Source: an uncultured Parabacteroides sp.
GTDB taxonomy: Bacteria > Bacteroidota > Bacteroidia > Bacteroidales > Tannerellaceae
DNA: 59,122 nucleotides
Direction: 5' to 3'
Assembly: GCA_937890135.1 (NCBI GenBank)
Contig: CALBYC010000122.1
Span: 1-59,122 of the forward strand
How positions within the stretch are numbered: position 1 is the first letter of the stretch; every line of letters begins with the position of its first letter. The translations under genes were made by a program, and so were the position numbers. Shown in pieces: positions 1-8,958 of this stretch. The notes under the pieces were generated by a model, which was given only the letters and a program-made list of their open reading frames with translations, did no database searches and was not told the origin of the DNA.

Positions 1-2967
1 GCACACGTGGTAGTGGAAGGTTCTACAGTGGCAACCATGACAGATTTGGATGGTCGTTTTGAATTGAAAGGTGTAGCTCCGGATGCTACCTTGCATATTT
101 CTTATATCGGGTATCAGGATAAATCGGTGAAAGTGCAGGCCGTTCTAAATGTTGTCTTGACCGAGGACAACAAGTTGTTGGATGAAGTAGTTGTCGTGGG
201 ATATGGTGTGCAGCGTAAGGTGAACATGACCGGAGCCGTATCCTCCGTAAAAATCGGTGCATTAGAGGATCGTCCTATTACCAATGCGACGGATGCGTTG
301 GCTGGTTTGGCTGGTGGATTGTCCGTGCGGAATACGGGAGGTAGCACTCCTGGCTTTGAGAGCCAGACGATACGTATCCGAGGACAGGGAACCTTGAATA
401 ATTCCGATCCGCTTGTCGTGATAGATGGAATGCCTGGAGCAGTAATCAGCGACATCAACCCCCAAGATATCGAGTCGATTTCTATTTTGAAAGATGCCGC
501 ATCTTCCGCTATCTATGGTTCACGTGCCGCCAACGGAGTCATTCTAATAACTACCAAGAAGGGGTCTGAGGGTTCCTCTCGGATTACTTACAGCGGCAAT
601 GTCTCTTTCGAGAAAGTGGCTAAAAGACTTAATTTGGTCACTGACTATGCTGATTTCATGGAGATTCAGAATCGGGGATTGGAGGCTAACGGGCAAGCTC
701 CTCGATTCTCGCAAGGAAAAATAGACGAGTGGCGTAACGATGCGGGTAAAAACCCAACAATCTATCCTAATACGGATTGGCAAGACTGTATTTATCGAAG
801 TCCGTCCGTGGTACAGAACCATAATATCTCAGCAACTGGAAGCTCAAAGACCGCCCGTTACAATTTGTCTTTCGGCTATGTCAATAATCCGGGTATAATC
901 TACCATACCAATTATAAACGCTATCAGATGCGTGCCAATGTAGATGTGGATATAAAACCTTGGATAACGGTGGGAGTGAATGCCTATGGTTTTGTGGATT
1001 ATAACAATCCGTCGGCAGATGTTGCCGCAGATGGCGGCGATGTCATTTGGGGATACGGCGCCTTTAATACAGTGCCGGGCATGACTCTTTACGATCCCAA
1101 GACGGGGCTTTATGGTGGCATCCAGAATCCTGAGGAGGTGAATGTCAGCAATGCAAACCCTTATCGTCGTATGTGGTTTTATAAGGATCAGTTTCCTACC
1201 ATCACCCGGCGAGTTGTGGCCAAGATGTATGGCCGGATTACTCCCTTCAAAGGATTGACGATAGATGCCTCCTATACTTATAATGCGTGGGACCGACGCA
1301 TAGAACATCATTTGACAGACCGAAATCTTTATCGTTTTACGTTTAACGGCCCTGTCTTGTTGCGTGAGGGGAAAGTGCGTACTTATATTCGCCGGTACAA
1401 TTACCGCAATGATTTTCGAACTTCTGAGGTTACGATGCGCTATGCATTCAATGTGAGCAAGTTGGATGCTTCTGTCATGGCGGGTGCGAGTCAGGAATAC
1501 AACAAGTATGATACGGATTATTATCGGAAGTATGATCTTGTGGATGAATCGTTGACGGCTTTTGATGCCGCCTCCACGGTCGGACAAATTACCGGCAATT
1601 ATAATGAATGGGCAATGCGCTCTTTTTTCGGGCGAATGAATTTAGCTTGGGATGATAAATATTTGTTCGAAGCCAACCTTCGTGCGGATGCTTCTTCCCG
1701 TTTCGCTCCAGGCAAGCGTTGGGGGTATTTCCCTTCCGTATCTGCTGGTTGGCGCATTTCGCAAGAACATTTCATGGAGGATAGTCAAGAATGGCTTAGC
1801 TCATTGAAAATAAGGGCCTCTTATGGCTCACTGGGTAATAATGCGGCAGAGAATAATTACATGTATCAATCGCTCTATGCCCCGACCAACTATGTGTTGG
1901 GTAATACCGTAACCGGTGGTTTCTCGCAAACTGTCTTATCAAATGGAAACTTGACGTGGGAGAAAACCTATGTGACGAATGTCGGAGTGGATTATGGATT
2001 CTTTAATAACCGTCTGAGCGGCTCGCTCGAATGGTTCAACCGGGATACAAAAGGAATCTTAATCTCTTTGCCTGCGCCTTTGGAGCATGGAACGGCTGTT
2101 GTTCCTGACCAGAATGCCGGAGAGGTGAACAACCGAGGTGTGGATTGGGAAATCAACTGGGCGGATAAGATTGATAAGGTCTCTTATTCGGTAGGATTCA
2201 ATTTGGGATTTGTCACAAACAAGGTGACCAAATTCATGGGTGATGTATCCTCTATCTCTGGCGTGAAAAAGCTTGAGGAAGGCAAGCCTATCAATCAGTA
2301 TTATGTACTCAAGGTTGATCGCATCGTGCGTGATCAGGCGGATATGGACTATGTACAATCGTTGGTCGATCGTAATCCAAACTATTTTGCGACATATCAA
2401 CGTCCGACATTGGGCGATTTCCTGTATGCGGACACGAATAACGACGGGGAGCTTAATGCGGATGACAGGGTAGAAATAGGGCACGGCGATATCCCTAGGT
2501 TGACATTCGGTATGAACATGGGACTGACTTGGAACAACTTTGATTTCTCACTGTTGCTCCAAGGCGTTGGTGATTATCAGGTATATTATAACAACCAAGC
2601 ATTTCGCTTTACTACCGTATTGGGACAATCGCTTATAAAAGACATAACGGATAACGCATGGACTCCGGAAAATCCTTACAAGTCGAAGTATCCGTTATTG
2701 CGCAACAATGCCAATGACAAGAATAATATGCCGAGTGATGCATTCATTCATAATGCCGCTTATCTGCGCTGTAAGAACATACGCTTAGGCTATACCGTGC
2801 CGCGCCAGATTTCACAGAAATTCTTCGTGGAGAATCTCAAGGTCTATACGAGCATAGACAATCTGTTCACGATAACGAGTTTTCCCGGATTGGATCCGGA
2901 GATTGCAGCTACAGTGGGTTATCCTGCCGTGCGTCAGTATTCTGTTGGGTTGAACGTCTCATTTTGA
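1..2967 (+). CDS. SusC/RagA family TonB-linked outer membrane transporter, 5' end missing
   Basis: The frame is open from base 1, so the gene begins upstream; 988 residues are visible. The first visible residues are the end of a carboxypeptidase-regulatory-like domain (TDLDGRF, then SYIGYQDKSVKV). A TonB-box region (LDEVVVVGYG, about visible residues 60-69) follows, then the plug domain with the SusC-type stretches RIRGQGTLNNSDPLVVIDG and AASSAIYGSRAANGVILITT. The rest is a 22-strand-type beta-barrel ending in a terminal Phe (VGLNVSF), the usual outer-membrane insertion signal. In this family the protein imports a glycan or peptide bound by its SusD partner, powered by TonB. The SusD gene begins 40 bases downstream, so the two form one operon. 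The substrate cannot be read from the sequence: no glycoside hydrolase lies on the visible side of the locus. Confidence 0.96.
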   Translation, partial: AHVVVEGSTVATMTDLDGRFELKGVAPDATLHISYIGYQDKSVKVQAVLNVVLTEDNKLLDEVVVVGYGVQRKVNMTGAVSSVKIGALEDRPITNATDALAGLAGGLSVRNTGGSTPGFESQTIRIRGQGTLNNSDPLVVIDGMPGAVISDINPQDIESISILKDAASSAIYGSRAANGVILITTKKGSEGSSRITYSGNVSFEKVAKRLNLVTDYADFMEIQNRGLEANGQAPRFSQGKIDEWRNDAGKNPTIYPNTDWQDCIYRSPSVVQNHNISATGSSKTARYNLSFGYVNNPGIIYHTNYKRYQMRANVDVDIKPWITVGVNAYGFVDYNNPSADVAADGGDVIWGYGAFNTVPGMTLYDPKTGLYGGIQNPEEVNVSNANPYRRMWFYKDQFPTITRRVVAKMYGRITPFKGLTIDASYTYNAWDRRIEHHLTDRNLYRFTFNGPVLLREGKVRTYIRRYNYRNDFRTSEVTMRYAFNVSKLDASVMAGASQEYNKYDTDYYRKYDLVDESLTAFDAASTVGQITGNYNEWAMRSFFGRMNLAWDDKYLFEANLRADASSRFAPGKRWGYFPSVSAGWRISQEHFMEDSQEWLSSLKIRASYGSLGNNAAENNYMYQSLYAPTNYVLGNTVTGGFSQTVLSNGNLTWEKTYVTNVGVDYGFFNNRLSGSLEWFNRDTKGILISLPAPLEHGTAVVPDQNAGEVNNRGVDWEINWADKIDKVSYSVGFNLGFVTNKVTKFMGDVSSISGVKKLEEGKPINQYYVLKVDRIVRDQADMDYVQSLVDRNPNYFATYQRPTLGDFLYADTNNDGELNADDRVEIGHGDIPRLTFGMNMGLTWNNFDFSLLLQGVGDYQVYYNNQAFRFTTVLGQSLIKDITDNAWTPENPYKSKYPLLRNNANDKNNMPSDAFIHNAAYLRCKNIRLGYTVPRQISQKFFVENLKVYTSIDNLFTITSFPGLDPEIAATVGYPAVRQYSVGLNVSF

Positions 2968-3007
2968 CGGGAATAACACGAACTAATTATATTTTAAAAT
3001 CAAAAAA

Positions 3008-4747
3008 ATGAAAGGTAGAAATATTATTATAGCATTGTTGTCTCCAATCATGTTGTTGGGCGGTTGCGAAGACTTGGACTATGTGCGCCCAGACCAGTTG
3101 TCTGAATCCACTTTCTGGAAAACAGAGGAACATGCCAAACAAGGTGCGGTAGGTCTTTATTCGGCCATGATGCAGTCTTGGTGCTTTGGGTTGGAGTTTG
3201 CGTTTGATATGTGTACAGATATAGCGGATGGTGTCAGCCCTTTTGCCGATATATCGAGAGGTACTTCTTTTGCTTCGACAAGTAGTGCAGTGCAAAACCA
3301 CTGGCAATATCTTTATGAGCTTGTTCATCGTTCCAATACAGTGATTCGTAATGTATCAGCGATGTCCATCGAACAGTCGTCCATCGACCCGATTATTGGA
3401 GAGGCAAAGTTTATGCGGGCTATGGCCTATTTCCGTATGCTGAACTGTTGGGGAGGGGTCCCTTATTATGATGAGAGTTGTGACATCGAAAAGGAATTCT
3501 CCACTGTGACGAATGAACGAAGCACGGAGAAGGAAATCAGGCAGCATATAATCGACGACCTGACTGATGCCATTTCCAAATTGCCGGTGAGCTGGCCGGA
3601 TACGGACTACGGACGCATCACGAAAGGTGCTGCTTATGCCTTGAGGGGAAAAGTATATCTCTTTAACAAGGAATGGGAAAAAGCCATTGCCGACTTCGAG
3701 GAGGTTGTGTATAATAAACATAACGATTATGGATATGCTCTGCATCCGGACTACGAAGGCCTATTCCGTTTATATAATGGTAGGCGTAGCAAGGAAATGA
3801 TATTCGCCATCCAATCTATTGATGGAAACGTGGCGGGATATGCCTTGAATATTGTAGGGTATTTTGGGAATAAATCGACTATGCGCCTTATCGCCAGTAA
3901 CTTGATTGTGCCTTCCACAAAGTTGATTGACTTGTATGAGAAACCGGATGGACAACCATTTGATTGGGATGAGGTTTTCCCTGGATACAATGAAGGAGAC
4001 TCCGATTTCCGTCGTAAATGCTTGGCTGTGGCGATTAATGATGCAAGTACGGAAATCACGAGTGTCTTGGACTGTGATACGGCTAAGGTGATTGCCGCCT
4101 ATAACGACAGGGATCCTCGTCTCTGTTGGAATGTGATCACTCCCTTTTCCCATTATCTTGGAACGGATGCGGCTTCAGTGCCAATGGATAAGCAATTTGT
4201 GATTGTTGATCCTACGAAGGGAGGATCGCCAATGGAAGCGCAAGCGTTCATCCGTAATTCAGAAGGCTGGAATTCTTATCTGTGGAGAAAATGGATTCCT
4301 ACTGGCAATCTGGATGGTTATTGGGGAGAATATAATCGTACACCGTACGAGTTCCCTCTCATCCGGTTGGGCGATGTGATTCTCATGCTTTCGGAGGCTT
4401 ATAACGAAGTAGGGGAGACTGACAAAGCCATAGTGGAATTTAATAAGATCCGGGAGCGTGTCGGTATGCCTGGGCTTAATTCAGGTCCTGCTTGGATGGC
4501 GGTGAGAAGCCAAGATGAGATGAGAGAGCGCATTCGTGACGAACGTGCCAGAGAATTGGCAGGGGAAGGACAGCGTTATTGGGATTTGAAGCGTTGGGGA
4601 ATTTTGAAGGAAACAGTTAAGGATGCCAGAGACATACTGGGTGACTTGATGTATGAACGGGCTTATCAGCCACGCCATGAGATTTGGCCGATTCCTTTCG
4701 TTGAGATGGAACGTAACACGAACCTTGTTCAAAATGAAGGATGGTGA
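3008..4747 (+). CDS. SusD/RagB family surface lipoprotein (nutrient binding)
   Basis: A 579-residue protein with a lipoprotein signal peptide: hydrophobic stretch, then LLGGC with Cys20 as the lipidated residue, followed by the acidic EDLD, which fits the surface-export signal of Bacteroidetes lipoproteins. The SusD fold is recognised by N-terminal TPR-like helices (AKFMRAMAYFRMLNCWGGVPYY) and the C-terminal signature RDERARELAGEGQRYWDLKRW with the ending IWPIPFVEMERNTNLVQNEGW-type motif. Family role: lid and binding protein sitting on the SusC barrel at the cell surface. It follows the SusC gene by 40 bases and is followed after 44 bases by a metallo-beta-lactamase-fold gene in the same direction, so the three probably share a transcript. 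Substrate unknown. Confidence 0.96.
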   Translation: MKGRNIIIALLSPIMLLGGCEDLDYVRPDQLSESTFWKTEEHAKQGAVGLYSAMMQSWCFGLEFAFDMCTDIADGVSPFADISRGTSFASTSSAVQNHWQYLYELVHRSNTVIRNVSAMSIEQSSIDPIIGEAKFMRAMAYFRMLNCWGGVPYYDESCDIEKEFSTVTNERSTEKEIRQHIIDDLTDAISKLPVSWPDTDYGRITKGAAYALRGKVYLFNKEWEKAIADFEEVVYNKHNDYGYALHPDYEGLFRLYNGRRSKEMIFAIQSIDGNVAGYALNIVGYFGNKSTMRLIASNLIVPSTKLIDLYEKPDGQPFDWDEVFPGYNEGDSDFRRKCLAVAINDASTEITSVLDCDTAKVIAAYNDRDPRLCWNVITPFSHYLGTDAASVPMDKQFVIVDPTKGGSPMEAQAFIRNSEGWNSYLWRKWIPTGNLDGYWGEYNRTPYEFPLIRLGDVILMLSEAYNEVGETDKAIVEFNKIRERVGMPGLNSGPAWMAVRSQDEMRERIRDERARELAGEGQRYWDLKRWGILKETVKDARDILGDLMYERAYQPRHEIWPIPFVEMERNTNLVQNEGW

Positions 4748-4791
4748 AATGTATGTTATATTTATTTATGACGAATGAAAAATGAATTGTT

Positions 4792-5817
4792 ATGGATAAG
4801 AGGAATATTTTAAGCCTGTTCCTTTGGGTGTGGATGGTTGGTCTGTGTACTATGACTGTGCATGCACAAGAGAAAGAGGAGCATTGGGGTAATTCCCGGT
4901 TATATTTTGAGAGACAGGCGGAAAGCCTGTTCCCATTGGTCGACAAGGCGTTGACGCAATGTCCTCCAAGTATGGGAGACACGCTTGTTCGTAGATTGGC
5001 GCTTTATAGTTTGGATGCATTGTTGCACGATACGATTAACGATAGCGGGAAGCCGCTGGAGCGTTTTATCCACTCGCGGATGGCAAATGTGATCGCAGAC
5101 TTGAATGAGCCTTTGGAGAAAGGTGTCAAGGTTTATAAAATCTATAATGATGGTTTTTTAATGCGTACGCCTACTGTCACTGTCGCTTTCGACTTGGTAC
5201 GCGGAAGTTGCAAGGGAAAGGCATTGATTCCTGACTCATTGATTTGCCAGATTGTGAAGCGGTCAGATGTGTTATTGGTTACACATAAACACGGGGATCA
5301 TGCGGATTCATATGTTGCTGATTTGTTCTTGAAAGAGGGCAAACCGGTAATCGGTACTACTGACTTATGGGAAAGGAGTAAAGAGGTTGTCAGGCTGCGT
5401 TCTGAGGAGAAAGTTTTGGAGAAGAGCTTTTCTCTGAGGAATGGTCGAAATGTTAAGCTGACAATCTTTCCCGGCCATCAGGATGAGTTGATGAATAACA
5501 TATATGTGGTGACATCGCCTGAAGGATATTCCGTGGCGCATACAGGTGATCAGTACAACGAGTCTGACATGGAATGGATTTCTGGTGTAAAAGAGCGCAT
5601 TGCTGACCTTGACGCTTTGATTGTGAACTGTTGGATAAACCGAATCGACGAGGTAGTGAATGGCTTCTCCCCTCGGATTGTGATAACGGCGCATGAGAAC
5701 GAAATGGGGCATACGATAGATCACCGGGAGCCTTTTTGGTTGACTTTCCAAAAGGTCGCTCATCTCAAGACCAAATGTTCAATAATGGGATGGGGCGAAT
5801 GGTTACAATTGAAATGA
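4792..5817 (+). CDS. secreted metallo-beta-lactamase-fold hydrolase in a SusCD locus
   Basis: A 341-residue protein with a Sec signal peptide (hydrophobic LFLWVWMVGLC, probable cleavage after VHA near residue 25). The metallo-beta-lactamase signature is THKHGDH at residues 164-170 (HxHxDH), followed by a further His (FPGHQDE), an Asp (AHTGDQYN) and a late His (VITAHENEMGH), so a full two-metal centre looks possible. The overall layout resembles the UlaG-like lactonase/phosphodiesterase branch, but the substrate cannot be named. It sits 44 bases after susD and is followed by a terminator at 5875-5906, so it is probably the last gene of the SusCD transcript. An envelope hydrolase of this fold in place of a glycoside hydrolase is uncommon. 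Fold is sure; role is inferred. Confidence 0.85.
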   Translation: MDKRNILSLFLWVWMVGLCTMTVHAQEKEEHWGNSRLYFERQAESLFPLVDKALTQCPPSMGDTLVRRLALYSLDALLHDTINDSGKPLERFIHSRMANVIADLNEPLEKGVKVYKIYNDGFLMRTPTVTVAFDLVRGSCKGKALIPDSLICQIVKRSDVLLVTHKHGDHADSYVADLFLKEGKPVIGTTDLWERSKEVVRLRSEEKVLEKSFSLRNGRNVKLTIFPGHQDELMNNIYVVTSPEGYSVAHTGDQYNESDMEWISGVKERIADLDALIVNCWINRIDEVVNGFSPRIVITAHENEMGHTIDHREPFWLTFQKVAHLKTKCSIMGWGEWLQLK

Positions 5818-5874
5818 TATATCATTTTGTCTCTACGATTACCTGTGAATAGGGGTAGCATAATTGTTTAAAAG

Positions 5875-5906
5875 AGGCTGTGTCGAAATAGGCGCAGCCT
5901 TTTTTA
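5875..5906 (+). terminator. intrinsic terminator of the SusCD-MBL transcript
   Basis: Stem AGGCTGTG (5875-5882) pairs with CGCAGCCT (5893-5900) with one G-T wobble, a 10-base loop, and is followed by a run of T. It lies 57 bases after the stop codon of the metallo-beta-lactamase-fold gene. Confidence 0.8.
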
Positions 5907-5998
5907 TATATGCCGAGAGATGGGGGCCAAAAGCCCTGATTTCCCATGAACATGCATATTTCACAAAAAAGAATGTGCAATCTGCTTCCTTTCGATAG

Positions 5999-6006
5999 TA
6001 TCTTTG
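5999..6006 (+). promoter_or_regulatory. -7 box of the vsr promoter
   Basis: TAtcTTTG matches the Bacteroidetes -7 consensus TAnnTTTG and lies 19 bases before the ATG. No good TTTG -33 box is visible about 20 bases upstream. Confidence 0.55.
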
Positions 6007-6025
6007 CGGGGAAATACGATATGTA

Positions 6026-6538
6026 ATGGATATCTGGAATAAAGAGAAACGTTCTGCCGTCATGGCGAAGATCCGTAGTAAAGATACGAAGCCGGAACTT
6101 CTTGTGCGCCGCTATCTTTATCATCGTGGGTACCGTTATCGCAAGAATGTGAAAGGGCTCCCCGGCACTCCGGACATCGTGCTGCGTAAGTATGGGGTTG
6201 TGATATTTATACATGGGTGTTTTTGGCATGGGCATGATATTGACAGTCACCTTCCTCACTCCAATACTGCTTTTTGGAAAGCCAAGATTGAACGTAATAA
6301 ACAACGTGACAAACGTGACAAAGAAGCTTTGATTAAGATGGGCTGGAAGGTTATGACGATATGGGAATGCCAACTGAAACCGGCTGTGCGGGAACAAACA
6401 TTGTTGGAGATGGAGTATTGCATCAACCACAGTTACCTTGAACATTTCAAATTGAAACCGGCAAAAATGTACGAAGGAACGGACGGTTCTTCTTGTATGG
6501 CGGCAGAGGAAGCTGCGGAATATGGGAAGAATGGATGA
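6026..6538 (+). CDS. vsr: very short patch repair (Vsr) family DNA mismatch endonuclease
   Basis: 170 residues. Vsr enzymes nick 5' of the T in T:G mismatches made by deamination of 5-methylcytosine. The family core is present: MAKIRSKDTKPE near residue 13, LPGTPDIVL with the catalytic Asp50, then FIHGCFWHGHD with His63, Cys65, His68 and His70, and IWEC with Cys115. Compared with E. coli Vsr (zinc ligands Cys66, His71, Cys73, Cys117), the position of Cys73 is Ile72 here, so the structural zinc site is either incomplete or uses another residue such as His75 or His78. No cytosine methyltransferase gene is adjacent, although Vsr is normally linked to one. Own promoter at 5999. It lies between a SusCD operon and polysaccharide genes, a spot that could be accessory. 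Confidence 0.9.
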   Translation: MDIWNKEKRSAVMAKIRSKDTKPELLVRRYLYHRGYRYRKNVKGLPGTPDIVLRKYGVVIFIHGCFWHGHDIDSHLPHSNTAFWKAKIERNKQRDKRDKEALIKMGWKVMTIWECQLKPAVREQTLLEMEYCINHSYLEHFKLKPAKMYEGTDGSSCMAAEEAAEYGKNG

Positions 6539-6719
6539 GGCTGACGGATACACGGCATAGGAGGCTTGGACATTTGGAGCGTATAGGCCTTTCTGTGCCA
6601 TACTCTCTTTCAATGCCTTTCCGTTTCGCGGATGCCCGCAAATATGCACCATGATGCTTGTTTGTTCGTTTTATTCTCTATCTTTACACCCAAATAGAGA
6701 TGAAAAAAGGTATCGGACA

Positions 6720-7877
6720 ATGAAAGTGGCAGTTCTGACATTGAGATTGCATTCCAATTATGGCGGGATATTGCAAGCGTATGCTTTGATGACCGTGTTG
6801 AAGCGGTTAGGGCATGAGCCTTATTTGGTTTTCAACCAGAATTTCAAGGAGAGGAATCTCTTTTCCCGCTCTTCCTTGTATATGCGGAATATCTTGAAGA
6901 AAGTCCTGTTGGGGCAAAAAGGCTTGGAGGTATTCCGGGAAAGACGCTTCAGGCGGGAGTATGAAGTGGTTTGCAGGCAAACCGTGCCTTTTGTACTGAA
7001 ATATATTTCTCCGAGGACAGACACGGTTTGCACTCCGGTGGATTGGGAAATGTTGCAGGACAAATACCACTTTGATGCTTATATCGTGGGGAGCGACCAA
7101 GTGTGGCGGACCTCTTACACCCAGGACATGCCCCTCTTTTTCTTCTCTTTCCTGAAGGATGATTCCGTCAAGCGGCTCTCCTATGCCGCTTCATTCGGCA
7201 CGGACGAATGGTCGTTTACGAGGGAGCAGACGGCCCGGTGCGCTTCATTGGTGAAGAAATTTGCGGCTGTTTCTGTCAGGGAGAAGTCTGCCGTGGATTT
7301 ATGCAAGAACTATCTGGATGTGAAAGCCGAATGGGTTTTGGACCCGACCTTGTTGCTTTCGAAAGAGGACTACCTCCGTCTCGTATCGTCCAAGTCCGGT
7401 GATGGGGACAGCCCGTCCCGGCTTCTGGTCTACCTATTGGACAAATCGGAAGAGAAAGAGAGGGTGGTAAGTCATTGGGAACGGAAAACGGGGCTTCGGC
7501 GGTTTTATGTCAACAATCCCCATACGGAAAGCGGGACTCATGATTTGAACGAGCGTATCGCGCCGCCTGTGGAAAAATGGTTGGAAGGCTTTGCCTCGGC
7601 TCGGTTCGTGGTGACGGATTCATTCCATGCTTGCGTGTTTTCGATATTGTTCCATATTCCGTTTTGCGTGATTGGCAATCCCGAACGCGGCATGGCGCGT
7701 TTCCATTCTCTGTTGTCGCTGTTCTCCTTGGAGAATCGGTTGGTGACACCTGCGGACGGGCAAGCAATCGATTCTTTGGATTTCCCGGCAATTGATTGGG
7801 ACCGGGTGGACCTTGAATTGGGTCGGTTGCGTCAGCAATCTATCGATTTCCTTAACACTAATTTAACCAAAGCATGA
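6720..7877 (+). CDS. polysaccharide pyruvyl transferase family protein
   Basis: 385 residues from the ATG at 6720. An in-frame ATG at 6651 would add 23 residues that do not look like the family N-terminus, whereas MKVAVLTLRLHSNYGGILQA is the typical start of the fold. Other family marks are IVGSDQVWR, the SYAASFG segment, WVLDPTLLL, and FVVTDSFHACVFSILF near the C-terminus. These enzymes transfer pyruvate from phosphoenolpyruvate as a ketal onto a sugar, in the cytoplasm, during synthesis of capsule or other surface polysaccharide; some members are general surface-polysaccharide enzymes. Its stop overlaps the start of a family 2 glycosyltransferase (ATGA, 7874-7877), so the two are translationally coupled and probably modify the same glycan. 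Confidence 0.85.
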   Translation: MKVAVLTLRLHSNYGGILQAYALMTVLKRLGHEPYLVFNQNFKERNLFSRSSLYMRNILKKVLLGQKGLEVFRERRFRREYEVVCRQTVPFVLKYISPRTDTVCTPVDWEMLQDKYHFDAYIVGSDQVWRTSYTQDMPLFFFSFLKDDSVKRLSYAASFGTDEWSFTREQTARCASLVKKFAAVSVREKSAVDLCKNYLDVKAEWVLDPTLLLSKEDYLRLVSSKSGDGDSPSRLLVYLLDKSEEKERVVSHWERKTGLRRFYVNNPHTESGTHDLNERIAPPVEKWLEGFASARFVVTDSFHACVFSILFHIPFCVIGNPERGMARFHSLLSLFSLENRLVTPADGQAIDSLDFPAIDWDRVDLELGRLRQQSIDFLNTNLTKA

Positions 7878-8860
7878 TGGAAATGCCTTTCATATCGATA
7901 ATAGTTCCGGTATACAATGCCGAAAATTGTTTAAGCCGGTGCGTGGAGAGCCTGTTGGGCCAATCCTACACTTCTTTTGAATTGATTTTGGTGGATGACG
8001 GCAGTAGTGACAATTCTTTATCCATTTGTAAACGATTTGCCGCCGACAAGCGGGTGAAAATCATCCATCAAGAAAACGGGGGAGTCAGCTCCGCCCGTAA
8101 CAAAGGGCTGGAATTGGCAAAAGGGGATTATGTCGCATTCGTGGATGCGGATGACTGGGTGAACAAGGATTATCTCTCTTCTTTCGTGCAGGATCATGCG
8201 GATGCGGATTTGCTGGTGGGGGGATATGAATGCATCGAGGGGAAGCTCCATGCCGTAGTGGCGATCGAGGAGAAAACGTATAGGGATAAAGATGAAATTG
8301 CTTTATTCTTGGAAAGAAAATTAGGGAACATCGTGTTGCAAGTCCCTTGGGGCAAATTGTTCAAGAGGGATATTCTCGTTGCGAATGAGATGAGGTTTGA
8401 CAATCAGATGTTTTTTGGGGAGGATACGCTTTTCGTCCAAGAATATTTGCTGTTTGTCCGTTCCATCAAGAGTATAAGCCCGGCAAACTATGTCTATGAA
8501 AGGCAGCCTAAATGGCAGATAAAATATGGAAAGAGGATTGATTTGCAAAGCAGGGCTTTTGGTCAGCTGCTGGTTTCGTTGCATGATTTGTCTCTTGCAT
8601 ATAACCGGCCGTTCACGTATGCCAAAGATTGGCTGGTGAACAGCTATTGCCAGATCTACCAAAGCTACTTGTACCAAACGCCGTGGAGTGGAATAGATAA
8701 AACGCTGGTTCGTTCTTTCTTTCATAACAGGCAGGTGGTGGAATCGATAAGGCGTTTCAGGAAACATCGCAAGAATCTGTTGCTGGTAAGCCTCTTTAGG
8801 AAGAACGTGGCACTTCTGACTCTTTACGCCAAAGTATATGGATGGGCAAAATGGAGGTAG
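7874..8860 (+). CDS. family 2 glycosyltransferase
   Basis: 328 residues with the GT-A nucleotide-sugar fold at the N-terminus: ISIIVPVYNAENCLSRCVES, LILVDDGSSDNS, HQENGGVSSARNKGL, and the metal-binding VDADDW near residue 90. The C-terminal third is the less conserved acceptor part. It transfers a sugar from an activated donor to a growing glycan; donor and acceptor are not predictable. It starts inside the stop codon of the pyruvyl transferase (4-base overlap) and ends before a perfect 13-bp hairpin at 8894-8935, so this is a two-gene operon. No other capsule genes surround it. Confidence 0.93.
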   Translation: MMEMPFISIIVPVYNAENCLSRCVESLLGQSYTSFELILVDDGSSDNSLSICKRFAADKRVKIIHQENGGVSSARNKGLELAKGDYVAFVDADDWVNKDYLSSFVQDHADADLLVGGYECIEGKLHAVVAIEEKTYRDKDEIALFLERKLGNIVLQVPWGKLFKRDILVANEMRFDNQMFFGEDTLFVQEYLLFVRSIKSISPANYVYERQPKWQIKYGKRIDLQSRAFGQLLVSLHDLSLAYNRPFTYAKDWLVNSYCQIYQSYLYQTPWSGIDKTLVRSFFHNRQVVESIRRFRKHRKNLLLVSLFRKNVALLTLYAKVYGWAKWR

Positions 8861-8893
8861 TTTCCGTCATGGGAACGACCGCAATCATTTCCT

Positions 8894-8935
8894 GAAACGG
8901 CCACTACCTTTTTCCGGAAAGATAGTGGCCGTTTC
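8894..8935. terminator. perfect hairpin between convergent genes, probable two-way terminator
   Basis: GAAACGGCCACTA (8894-8906) is the exact reverse complement of TAGTGGCCGTTTC (8923-8935); the 16-base centre contains TTTCCGGAAA. It lies between the plus-strand glycosyltransferase and the minus-strand zinc protease. There is no clear T run, so termination is inferred from place and structure. Confidence 0.55.
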
Positions 8936-8958
8936 CCAAAGAGATGGTGTCCTTTGGA

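Noticed and set aside
844..1587. 247-residue minus-strand frame opposite susC
   Set aside because: Antisense to the SusC barrel; the translated text has no domain or signal.
5822..6652. 276-residue open frame on the minus strand opposite vsr
   Set aside because: It covers the vsr gene and the terminator, shows no domain, and has composition typical of a frame opposite a real gene.
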